A DNA stretch of 5,522 bases from Polaromonas sp. GTDB lineage: Bacteria; Pseudomonadota; Gammaproteobacteria; Burkholderiales; Burkholderiaceae_C. How positions within the stretch are numbered: position 1 is the first letter of the stretch; each line of letters begins with the position of its first letter. Location: assembly GCA_014376885.1 (NCBI GenBank), contig JACMQR010000350.1, positions 1-5,522 of the forward strand. The letters run 5' to 3'. Below are positions 1-4,857 of this stretch, piece after piece. The translations under genes were made by a program, and so were the position numbers. The notes below the pieces were generated by a model that was not told the origin of the DNA, did no database searches, and worked only from the letters and a program-made list of their open reading frames with translations.

Positions 1-134
1 AGCATTTCCTGAGCCGCTGCGTCGCCCAGCAAGCCGGGTAGAACTTCTTTGGCGGGGCGTGCCTCGGCAAACCACTCGTCAGTGGCTTCCGGGGCGGTTT
101 GATCAATCAGTTCAGGGTTGGGCTTGCGCGGCAT
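1..134 (-). CDS. brnA: BrnA-family antitoxin, N-terminal part (runs off the left edge)
   Basis: The ATG at 134-132 opens a frame that stays open to base 1, giving 44 complete codons. The protein starts MPRKPNPELIDQTAPEATDE and continues with WFAEARPAKEVLPGLLG. I recognise this as the N-terminal pattern of BrnA antitoxins: K/R-x-NPEL, then an acidic stretch, then a 'F/W-x-x-A/M-RPA-x-EVLP' block. BrnA normally neutralises the RelE-fold ribonuclease BrnT and represses the brnTA promoter through a C-terminal ribbon-helix-helix domain. That domain would lie beyond the window. The usual layout is brnT immediately upstream of brnA, but here only a brnT scrap remains and yoeB sits in its place, so this antitoxin appears to be orphaned. 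Only a weak purine stretch (GGGAAAC) precedes the start. The family call is from sequence recall, and whether the gene is intact cannot be seen. Confidence 0.75.
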   Translation of the reverse strand, partial: MPRKPNPELIDQTAPEATDEWFAEARPAKEVLPGLLGDAAAQEM

Positions 135-201
135 ATCGGTTCGTTTCCCGTTGGTTGGCACGCCGAAGACTGATCATGTGAAATACCCTGCAGCGTATCA
201 C
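112..201 (-). pseudogene. brnT: 3' remnant of a brnT toxin gene between yoeB and brnA
   Basis: Directly after the yoeB stop codon (204-202) the same frame is open again from GTG 201-199 to TGA 114-112, with an ATG at 177-175. It encodes about 29 residues, including ISLRRANQRETNRYA. This matches the characteristic C-terminal end of BrnT toxins, 'IIS-x-R-K/R-A-x-x-RE-x-x-x-Y'. The frame overlaps the start of brnA by 23 bases, as expected for the end of a brnT gene ahead of its brnA partner. The rest of BrnT (roughly 70 residues) is missing, and yoeB occupies that place. The peptide is too short to be an active ribonuclease. The frame and its sequence are seen directly. Its identity as BrnT is a recollection of the family pattern, and the replacement scenario is inference. 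Confidence 0.6.
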
Positions 202-456
202 TCAATAGTGATACCGAAGCTGCGCCAGCAACAGCACATCGCCTTCCACCTTGTAAACCATGCGATGTTCATCGGTGATCCGGCGCGACCAGAATCCTGA
301 CAGTGCATGCTTCAGCAGCTCGGGCTTGCCGACGCCCGAAAACGGTTCGCGCTGAATCTCCCGAATCAGCTTGTTGATGCGCTCGACCATCCGCTTGTCC
401 TGTTTTTTCCAGTAGAGGTAGTCTTCCCAGGCCTCGTCCGCGAAAACCAGCTTCAC
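202..456 (-). CDS. yoeB: YoeB toxin, ribosome-dependent mRNA endoribonuclease
   Basis: This 84-residue protein has exactly the length of E. coli YoeB and is closely similar along its whole length (for example DDYLYW/EDYLYW near the start, LSGFWSRRIT at 52-61, and a C-terminal RYHY). YoeB is a RelE-fold toxin that enters the ribosomal A site and cleaves mRNA, shutting down translation unless YefM binds it. The residues reported as catalytic in E. coli are all present: Glu46, Arg65, His83 and the terminal Tyr84. The toxin is therefore predicted to be active. The start is GTG (456-454), which overlaps the TGA of yefM as GTGA, so translation is coupled to the antitoxin. The stop is followed at once by the brnT remnant in the same frame. 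Confidence 0.95.
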   Translation of the reverse strand: MKLVFADEAWEDYLYWKKQDKRMVERINKLIREIQREPFSGVGKPELLKHALSGFWSRRITDEHRMVYKVEGDVLLLAQLRYHY

Positions 457-704
457 TGGCTCAGTTCCCGTTCCGTGCCCTTGCCGGCGCTGAGTTGGGC
501 GGCGGCGGCCAGCAGGCGTTTGGCGTTAACAGGGCTGCGCAGCAGGTACGCCGTTTCTTCCAGCGCCTGAAAATCTTCCAGGGAAATCATGACGACGGAT
601 TGCGCCCCGCTGCGGGTGATGATCAAGGCTTCATGGTCGTTGCACACCCGGTCCATGGTGCTGGCCAGGTTGGCTCGGGCGGCAGAGTAGGTGACGGCAT
701 CCAT
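453..704 (-). CDS. yefM: YefM antitoxin (Phd/YefM family)
   Basis: This 83-residue antitoxin is the partner of YoeB and has the same length as E. coli YefM. The N-terminal half carries the Phd/YefM DNA-binding and dimerisation fold (TYSAARANL at 5-13, VVMISLEDFQALEET at 37-51). The C-terminal half carries the toxin-wrapping segment, with the highly conserved TAYLLRSP-x-NAKRL block at 51-64 and a GKGTE near the end. YefM binds YoeB to block its activity, and the complex represses its own promoter. The ATG at 704-702 follows a GGAG at 715-712 with 7 bases of spacing. Just upstream lie paired TGTACA operator motifs. The gene overlaps yoeB by 4 bases and forms a complete, apparently functional module with it. 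Confidence 0.95.
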   Translation of the reverse strand: MDAVTYSAARANLASTMDRVCNDHEALIITRSGAQSVVMISLEDFQALEETAYLLRSPVNAKRLLAAAAQLSAGKGTERELSQ

Positions 705-719
705 GACGAGGCTCCAAAT

Positions 720-739
720 TTGTACACTTTATTGTACAA
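720..739. promoter_or_regulatory. yefM-yoeB operator, paired TGTACA palindrome
   Basis: Two TGTACA hexamers lie at 721-726 and 733-738, with centres 12 bases apart. They sit within a larger inverted repeat, TTGTACA-N6-TGTACAA. As I recall, the YefM-YoeB operator of E. coli has the same TGTACA core with a similar spacing. This is therefore very probably where YefM and the YefM-YoeB complex bind for autorepression. The site ends about 16 bases ahead of the yefM start codon and covers the likely -10 element. Confidence 0.8.
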
Positions 740-760
740 CCAAGAGCCACTGTGGTGCAA
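731..760 (-). promoter_or_regulatory. Candidate yefM-yoeB promoter
   Basis: Reading the minus strand, a -10-like TACAAT (736-731) lies inside the operator palindrome. A modest -35-like TTGCAC (760-755) stands 18 bases upstream. The -10 matches the sigma-70 consensus at five of six positions, but the -35 at only three. Transcription would start around 724-721, giving a leader of roughly 20 bases that contains the GGAG ribosome binding site. Overlap of the -10 with a TGTACA box would explain repression by YefM-YoeB. Confidence 0.5.
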
Positions 761-805
761 ACCAGGAAATCAGGCCCTCGAAAAACCCGTACAGTGAAAA
801 ATTTC

Positions 806-868
806 TAATCGAATCAGCCTTCCGCGCAATCAGGGCATGCGCAGACAGCTATTAATTCAATAGCAAAA
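806..868. repeat. Candidate Comamonadaceae-type intergenic hairpin repeat (REP-like)
   Basis: Two hairpins follow one another: GCGCA (824-828) with TGCGC (838-842), then GCTATT (848-853) with AATAGC (859-864) around a 5-base loop. The second, followed by AAAA, resembles a short repeat (AGCTATT-x-AATAGCAAA with a GC-rich upstream hairpin) that I recall from many intergenic regions of Polaromonas, Rhodoferax and relatives. Only one copy is visible here, so its repeat nature cannot be shown from this window. Neither strand has a T-run where an intrinsic terminator would need one. Confidence 0.4.
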
Positions 869-907
869 TTCAATCCGCCGCAGAACCACCGCGAATCTTT
901 CGCACCC

Positions 908-926
908 GCCTGAAACAGGCATTTTT
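908..926 (+). terminator. Possible small intrinsic terminator (plus strand)
   Basis: GCCTG (908-912), AAA loop, CAGGC (916-920), then ATTTTT. The shape is a short 5-base-pair terminator on the plus strand. No plus-strand gene is seen upstream, so its direction makes little sense except as a stop for antisense transcripts. On the minus strand the same stem stands 10-22 bases after the stop of the HipA-like gene but lacks a T-run. Together with the hairpin GCGAA-TCT-TTCGC at 891-903 it may simply protect that mRNA's 3' end. Confidence 0.25.
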
Positions 927-930
927 CAGT

Positions 931-2283
931 TCAAGACAACTCCGCAAAGCCGCTTTGCAGACGCTGCACGTTTTGCGCACAGGCCCTGCGCATGCCCGCG
1001 CTCAAACCCGTCAGTCCGGCGGCGCGTTGCCAGTAAGCCAGCGCCCATTCGCGGGCCAGCCCCGCTTCCGCGCCATATCCCCCGGGCTGCAACTGTGGGC
1101 GCACCGGGTCCAGGTCGAGCATGCCGGAGTGGATGTTGGGCCGCCACATCATGGGCAGCATGTCGTACACCGGGGTGATGGCAAAGCGGGGATGGGCCAC
1201 GTCATCGACAAAAAACGAGAGGTTTCCAAAATGCATGTCGGTGTTGCCGATGTACTGGCCAAACAGGTAGGTCAGCACCACCGAACGCAAATCAGCCGCG
1301 GGCAGCAACCCTTGCGCCACCAGCGCCTCGCAGCTGGCCACCCAATGCTGGCGCGGCGCCTTGACAAATTCGTCGTGCAGTGCTGATGCGGCGACCACAT
1401 GGCGTTTTCCGGCAAGGCCGATTCGGTCAAAACGCACCGATTCCAGGTAGGTGCGCTGCGGGCTGTGCAGCAGCCGGGTCTGGGCGGCGGCAATGCCTTG
1501 GGAGCGCAGCACTTCATTGGCCAGATGTTCGAGCTGCAGCAGGTCATGCCAGCGCTCGCCAAAAGGCGTGCCGCGTGGCGGCGTGAATTTGACGATGCAA
1601 TGCGCAGCATGGAGCGGGTTGCCGTCAACCGGCACCGTGCTGGTGAATTTGGGCTGCTCTCCACCGGCTGAAGAACCGGCGGGCAACCGCTGGTTGATGT
1701 TGCGCGTCAACTCGTCGTAATGGGCGAGCCGCAGCGGCCCATCGTGCGGCGCTTCGGAAACGCGTTTTCCGCGCACTCGGCCAAGTTCAAACGCGCCGGG
1801 CGGGTCGCTTTGGTGATTGGCGGCCATGTAGAGCACTTGCGCCAGCGACCAGTCGTCAGGGTCCGCCGGAAAGTCAGGCCGCAGACGCGCCACTTCCCGG
1901 CCCAGAAACCCCTGCGGCTGAAGCGGTGTCAAAAACCAGGGCAAGCGCGCGCTGGCGAGGCATTCCAGCGACCCCGGCCCCCGCACATGAACCCGGTTCG
2001 ACTTCAAAAAAACAAGCATGCCGACATCATGGATGTCACCGGCCTCGCTGGTAAGACTCACTGCCTGGGATGCCGACAAACCCAGGATATCTTGGGTGAG
2101 TGCATAGCGTGTGCTGCGTGCCGCGCCGAGTTTTTGCATCTCGCCGCCCAGGCCAAGCAATGCCAGTGAAATGCTCGACTGGCTTTTGCCAGTGGCCGAA
2201 CGCAGTTGCGCGGCACTTTGGTCGGGAGCCTGCGCCAACAAGGCCCGTACCGCATTGACAAGGTGAAGGTTGTCGATGTTCAT
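931..2283 (-). CDS. yjjJ: HipA-family serine/threonine kinase toxin with fused N-terminal HTH (YjjJ/HipH type)
   Basis: This 450-residue protein begins with a winged helix-turn-helix at about 5-63 (SAAQLRSATGKSQSSISLAL, then the wing GAARSTRYAL). A HipA-like kinase domain follows. HipA kinases phosphorylate translation targets such as aminoacyl-tRNA synthetases and cause growth arrest and persistence. The expected motifs are present in order: glycine/serine loop SSAGGEQPKF (204-213), ATP-binding Lys232 in CIVKF, acidic Glu252, ESVRFDR (281-287), catalytic NTDMH (347-351) with Asp349 and Asn354, and the metal-binding Asp374 in PVYDML. All key residues are intact, so activity is plausible; the substrate is unknown. 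No hipB-like gene is adjacent on either side, as in the YjjJ branch, where the HTH is part of the toxin. The ATG at 2283-2281 has no Shine-Dalgarno sequence and stands 3 bases from a perfect inverted repeat. An in-frame stop a short way upstream limits alternative starts. Confidence 0.85.
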   Translation of the reverse strand: MNIDNLHLVNAVRALLAQAPDQSAAQLRSATGKSQSSISLALLGLGGEMQKLGAARSTRYALTQDILGLSASQAVSLTSEAGDIHDVGMLVFLKSNRVHVRGPGSLECLASARLPWFLTPLQPQGFLGREVARLRPDFPADPDDWSLAQVLYMAANHQSDPPGAFELGRVRGKRVSEAPHDGPLRLAHYDELTRNINQRLPAGSSAGGEQPKFTSTVPVDGNPLHAAHCIVKFTPPRGTPFGERWHDLLQLEHLANEVLRSQGIAAAQTRLLHSPQRTYLESVRFDRIGLAGKRHVVAASALHDEFVKAPRQHWVASCEALVAQGLLPAADLRSVVLTYLFGQYIGNTDMHFGNLSFFVDDVAHPRFAITPVYDMLPMMWRPNIHSGMLDLDPVRPQLQPGGYGAEAGLAREWALAYWQRAAGLTGLSAGMRRACAQNVQRLQSGFAELS

Positions 2284-2286
2284 GGG

Positions 2287-2310
2287 TAGATACTTTTTCG
2301 CAAGTATCTA
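2287..2310. promoter_or_regulatory. Perfect inverted repeat at the start of the HipA-like gene (candidate operator or leader hairpin)
   Basis: TAGATACTT (2287-2295), 6 bases, AAGTATCTA (2302-2310): a perfect 9-base inverted repeat ending 3 bases before the start codon at 2283. A further GGTAGATA lies at 2350-2357, repeating the word at 2285-2292. A -10-like TAAAAT (2329-2324, minus strand) would put transcription start near 2317, inside an AT-rich stretch, though no good -35 is visible. The repeat could be the DNA site bound by the protein's own HTH domain for autorepression. In RNA it could form a stem that masks translation initiation. Which of the two applies is not decided by the sequence. 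Confidence 0.55.
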
Positions 2311-2408
2311 TCAATAAACAAATATTTTAAATAAAACCAGTGAATAACAGGTAGATAAACCGAAATTTCACGAAGCGTATCCAGTGGCAAATACAAGCCT
2401 GCAGGCAA

Positions 2409-2900
2409 CTAAATGGGGCCCCCGCGAATCTTCCTCACCAGCGAAGTCGTCGAATACCCCTCGACAAAAGGTATCGCCAGCGCCCGGCCGCCGTAGGCTT
2501 TCACCACAGCCGTTTCGGCCAGCGCATCCATGGCGTAGTCGCCGCCCTTGACCAGCACATCGGGCCGGAGCTCGGTGATCAGTTCGAGCGGCGTGTCCTC
2601 GTCAAACCAGGTCACCAAACTAACCGACTCCAGCGCCGCCATCAGCACCGCCCGGTCTTCCTGGCGGTTCAGCGGGCGCTCCGGCCCCTTGCCCAGGCGG
2701 CGCGCCGAGGCGTCGGTGTTCAGCGCCACCACCAGGCTGGCGCCGAGCGCCCTGGCCTGCGCCAGGTAAGTGGCATGGCCGCAGTGCAGCACGTCGAACA
2801 CGCCGTTGGTGAACACCACCGGGCGCGGCAGCGCGGCCATGCGCGCTGGCGCGTCCTGGCGGGCGGCGATCTTGTCGAGAAAGGCAGGTGGTGGCGTCAT
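2409..2900 (-). CDS. hldC: D-glycero-beta-D-manno-heptose 1-phosphate adenylyltransferase (HldC/RfaE2)
   Basis: This 163-residue cytidylyltransferase-like nucleotidyltransferase adenylylates heptose 1-phosphate to ADP-D-glycero-D-manno-heptose, the precursor of the LPS inner-core heptoses, in the cytoplasm. The fold's signature is clear: VVFTNGVFDVLHCGHATYL at 28-46 with the HxGH nucleotide-binding motif (HCGH, 39-42), LNTDASARRLGKGPERPL at 60-77, VLVKGGDY at 115-122, and the C-terminal YSTTSLVRKI at 149-158. The length fits the stand-alone enzyme found where the HldE kinase and adenylyltransferase are separate genes; the partner kinase HldA is not in this window. The ATG at 2900-2898 overlaps the TGA of the upstream ferritin-like gene (ATGA) and lacks a clear ribosome binding site, so translation is probably coupled. 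A longer frame running through this start from upstream is an artefact. Confidence 0.92.
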   Translation of the reverse strand: MTPPPAFLDKIAARQDAPARMAALPRPVVFTNGVFDVLHCGHATYLAQARALGASLVVALNTDASARRLGKGPERPLNRQEDRAVLMAALESVSLVTWFDEDTPLELITELRPDVLVKGGDYAMDALAETAVVKAYGGRALAIPFVEGYSTTSLVRKIRGGPI

Positions 2901-3766
2901 GGGCTGGGTTGCAGGGCGGCGGGTTCCAGGGCGGCGGCGACCTGGCGGGCCATTTCCTTGCGGTAGTGGTTGAGCTGCTGGACGGTCTTGAACGGGCGCT
3001 CCAGCAAAAGGCTCAGATTGTGCAGGATGCGCTCGACCACTCTGGTTTCCCACGCCGCGTCGAATTTGATCTGGCTGTCCAGCCAGTGCGCCAGCCACTC
3101 GGGGTCGGGCAGGCGGCTCTGGATGGTGTCGCGCGGAAACAAAGCCTTGTTGACATGCAAATTCGTCGGGTGCAGCGCCTGCGCGGTGCGCCGGGCGCTG
3201 GCCATGAGCATGCCGACCTTGGCAAAGGCGGCACGGGCTTCGTCGCCGGACTTGCCGATGGCGCGCTTCATGTAGCGCAGGTAGGCGCCGCCGTGGCGCG
3301 CCTCGTCCTGGCTGAGCCGGGTGTAGATCTGCTTGATGACCGGCTCGGTGTGCCACTGGCTGGCGCAGCGGTACCAGTGGTTCAGGCGAACCTCGCCGCA
3401 GAAATGCAGCATCAGCGTTTCGAGCGGCGGCGCGGGCTCGAACTCGAAGCGCACCTCGTGCAGTTCGGCTTCGGTGGGCGCCAGGTCGGGCCGAAAGCGC
3501 CGCAGGTACTCCATCAGCACCAGCGAGTGCTTTTGCTCCTCGAAAAACCAGACCGAGATGAACGCCGAAAAGTCGCTGTCGCCCCGGTTGTCGCGCAAGA
3601 ACATCTCGGTCGCCGGCAGGGCCGACCATTCGGTGATGGCATTCATCTTGATGGTCCGGGCCTGCTCGTCGGTCAGCTGGCTGGCGTCAAACGTCGACCA
3701 GGCGATGTCCTTGTCCATGTCCCAGCGGACGGCTTCGAGCTGCTTGAACAGTTCAGGGTAAAGCAT
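2897..3766 (-). CDS. Ferritin-like diiron protein, acyl-ACP desaturase-like
   Basis: This 289-residue, mostly helical soluble protein carries a complete set of carboxylate-bridged diiron ligands. The first-helix Glu is at position 46 (EWSAL) or 54 (ATEMF). EEQKH at 76-80 gives Glu77 and His80, Glu125 lies in CGEVRLNHW, and DEARH at 154-158 gives Glu155 and His158. The spacing of E / ExxH / E / ExxH is that of the acyl-ACP desaturase (fatty acid desaturase type 2) and ferritin-like superfamily. An oxygen-dependent oxidation or desaturation is plausible, but the substrate is unknown, and iron or oxygen detoxification cannot be excluded. The ATG at 3766-3764 follows a strong AAGGAG (3778-3773) with 6-base spacing, which decides the start. 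The frame's upstream extension antisense to the peroxidase is not coding. The 3' end overlaps hldC by 4 bases. No signal peptide is seen. Confidence 0.8.
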   Translation of the reverse strand: MLYPELFKQLEAVRWDMDKDIAWSTFDASQLTDEQARTIKMNAITEWSALPATEMFLRDNRGDSDFSAFISVWFFEEQKHSLVLMEYLRRFRPDLAPTEAELHEVRFEFEPAPPLETLMLHFCGEVRLNHWYRCASQWHTEPVIKQIYTRLSQDEARHGGAYLRYMKRAIGKSGDEARAAFAKVGMLMASARRTAQALHPTNLHVNKALFPRDTIQSRLPDPEWLAHWLDSQIKFDAAWETRVVERILHNLSLLLERPFKTVQQLNHYRKEMARQVAAALEPAALQPSP

Positions 3767-3805
3767 TGGAAACTCCTTGGTCAGCAGGTACGCGCCCCGG
3801 CACGT

Positions 3806-3829
3806 AACGGATTTGCACTGAAACGGATT
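3806..3829. repeat. Direct repeat AACGGATT upstream of the ferritin-like gene
   Basis: AACGGATT occurs at 3806-3813 and 3822-3829, 16 bases apart start to start, 40-63 bases ahead of the ferritin-like start. A small inverted repeat ACTTT-GGG-AAAGT (3838-3850) lies just beyond. These sit in the 196-base divergent region and could be regulator sites, but short matches like these can also arise by chance. No convincing sigma-70 promoter was found for the minus-strand operon. Confidence 0.25.
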
Positions 3830-3926
3830 GTTGTTGAACTTTGGGAAAGTACTGTGACAACGCTTGCCACCCAGGCGATGGGCGCAGGGCATTTGACAGG
3901 CTGAATCCAACACTCCAGCTGCCGCG

Positions 3927-3932
3927 TATAAG
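3927..3932 (+). promoter_or_regulatory. Candidate -10 element for the peroxidase gene
   Basis: TATAAG at 3927-3932 stands 30 bases ahead of the peroxidase ATG and is a fair -10 match. A perfect TTGACA at 3893-3898 is 28 bases further up, which is too far for a normal -35 partner, and no better -35 is seen at 16-18 bases. The promoter may therefore need an activator, or one of the two boxes may be coincidental. Confidence 0.3.
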
Positions 3933-3962
3933 CTGCAGCCTATCCATTCATCCGAGCACGCC

Positions 3963-4562
3963 ATGCGAACCCACCTCCTGACTGCATTGACATCCCTGGC
4001 CATGGCGCTGACAGCCGGCGCGGCACTGACCCGGGCGCATGCGCAGCCAGCACCGCTGGCCGCGCCTTCAAAAGCGCCGCCCTGCCCGGCAGTGCTGCAG
4101 CAAACCGCAGCCCGGCTGCAGGATGAAAAGCCGCAGTCGCTGTGCCAGTACAGCGGCAAGGTGGTGGTGGTCGTCAACACCGCCAGCTTTTGCGGCTTTA
4201 CGCCGCAGTACAAAGGCCTGGAGGCGCTGCATGACAAGTACCAAAGCCGCGGCCTGGTGGTGCTGGGCTTTCCGTCCAACGACTTTTCCCAGGAGTCGGG
4301 CAGCAACAAGGAAATCGCCGACTTTTGCGAAAGCACCTTCGGCGTGAAGTTTCCGATGTTCACCAAAACCAGCGTCAGCGGCAAGGACGCCAGCCCGCTT
4401 TTCAAGCAGCTGGCCAGCACCACCAGCACGCCGCCGCGCTGGAACTTCTACAAGTACATCATTTCCCGCGATGGCTCGGCCGTCACCGCTTTCAATTCGA
4501 TGACCGAGCCGGGCAGCAGCAAGTTTCTGGCCGAAATTGAAAAGCAGCTGGCCAAGCCATGA
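3963..4562 (+). CDS. Exported glutathione-peroxidase-family thiol peroxidase
   Basis: This 199-residue protein has a signal peptide (MRTHLL, a hydrophobic core at about 5-22, likely cleavage after AHA-27), so it acts in the periplasm. The GPx thioredoxin-fold domain reduces hydrogen peroxide or lipid hydroperoxides. The catalytic tetrad is visible: Cys77 in NTASFCGFTPQY, Gln110 in FPSNDFSQESG, and Trp160-Asn161 in RWNFYKY. It uses cysteine rather than selenocysteine. Cys122 in IADFCESTFGVKFP lies where the resolving cysteine of yeast Gpx3-type enzymes sits, so a thioredoxin-like reductant is more likely than glutathione. Cys41 and Cys61, flanking the fold's start, could form a structural disulfide. 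The Shine-Dalgarno sequence is weak. The gene is transcribed away from the ferritin-like/hldC operon and appears monocistronic. The annotated name 'glutathione peroxidase' should be read as a family label. Confidence 0.93.
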   Translation: MRTHLLTALTSLAMALTAGAALTRAHAQPAPLAAPSKAPPCPAVLQQTAARLQDEKPQSLCQYSGKVVVVVNTASFCGFTPQYKGLEALHDKYQSRGLVVLGFPSNDFSQESGSNKEIADFCESTFGVKFPMFTKTSVSGKDASPLFKQLASTTSTPPRWNFYKYIISRDGSAVTAFNSMTEPGSSKFLAEIEKQLAKP

Positions 4563-4857
4563 GCGCGCCAGGCAGCGCCTTGAAGGCCCTCCAGGATTTA
4601 ACAAAACTTTACCACCCGTGGTCTGCAAGCCGGGGAACCCGGCGGGTCGGCATTGCGCCTTGCCGTTCATTTTTGTCGCGCCACTGCGCGCCGCGCCAGG
4701 AACCCGGAATCCCCCGTTTCGGTGTTGCCAGGCCTTTGCCGCAATCCTTCAGGCCGGTTTGCCTGCCCGGGGCGGTTTTGTTTCTTTCTTGCGACCTTGT
4801 TCGCCCGGGGTTGTTTCGCAGCATTTTGACAGCCCAGCCCGCTCCCAAGGTGCACGC
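4563..4857. other. Spacer between the peroxidase and FAD-protein genes
   Basis: This stretch of 295 bases has no gene I can support. It holds the weak terminator above and T-rich patches at about 4775-4800. It also holds a 100-codon open frame (4559-4861) that begins in the peroxidase stop codon and ends in the FAD-protein start codon, both as ATGA. The frame's amino-acid content (many Arg, Pro, Cys, no recognisable motif) and flat codon use argue against a real protein. The promoter of the downstream gene probably lies here, but no convincing -35/-10 pair is visible. Confidence 0.5.
4648..4675 (+). terminator. Weak candidate terminator downstream of the peroxidase gene
   Basis: CGGCA (4648-4652), 8-base loop, TGCCG (4661-4665), then TTCATTTTTG. 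The stem is short and the T-run starts 4 bases late, so termination efficiency would be modest. It lies 86 bases after the peroxidase stop. Another GC-rich stem, CCGGG-GAA-CCCGG, stands just upstream at about 4630-4642. Confidence 0.3.

Noticed and set aside
118..300. Possible small plus-strand gene over the brnA/yoeB junction
   Set aside because: It overlaps yoeB and brnA on the opposite strand and has no recognisable motif or ribosome binding site.
2395..2410. GCCTGCAGGC palindrome after hldC as a terminator
   Set aside because: The stem would be only three base pairs with a 4-base loop and has no T-run on the minus strand.
2409..3629. A long minus-strand frame (406 codons) whose second half is HldC
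   Set aside because: The first 243 codons are Arg/Pro/Ala-rich and lie over the diiron protein gene in another frame. Recognisable protein begins only at the ATG at 2900, which overlaps the upstream stop codon.
2888..3904. Long plus-strand frame (338 codons) opposite the diiron protein gene
   Set aside because: It mirrors a high-GC gene with well-supported motifs on the minus strand, and its own translation shows no recognisable domain.
3893..3932. TTGACA plus TATAAG as a sigma-70 promoter for the peroxidase
   Set aside because: The spacing is 28 bases, well beyond the normal 16-18, so the two boxes do not form one standard promoter.
3767..4429. N-terminal extension of the ferritin-like frame to 4429
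   Set aside because: The extension runs antisense to the peroxidase gene and has no family similarity. The strong AAGGAG with 6-base spacing fixes the start at 3766.
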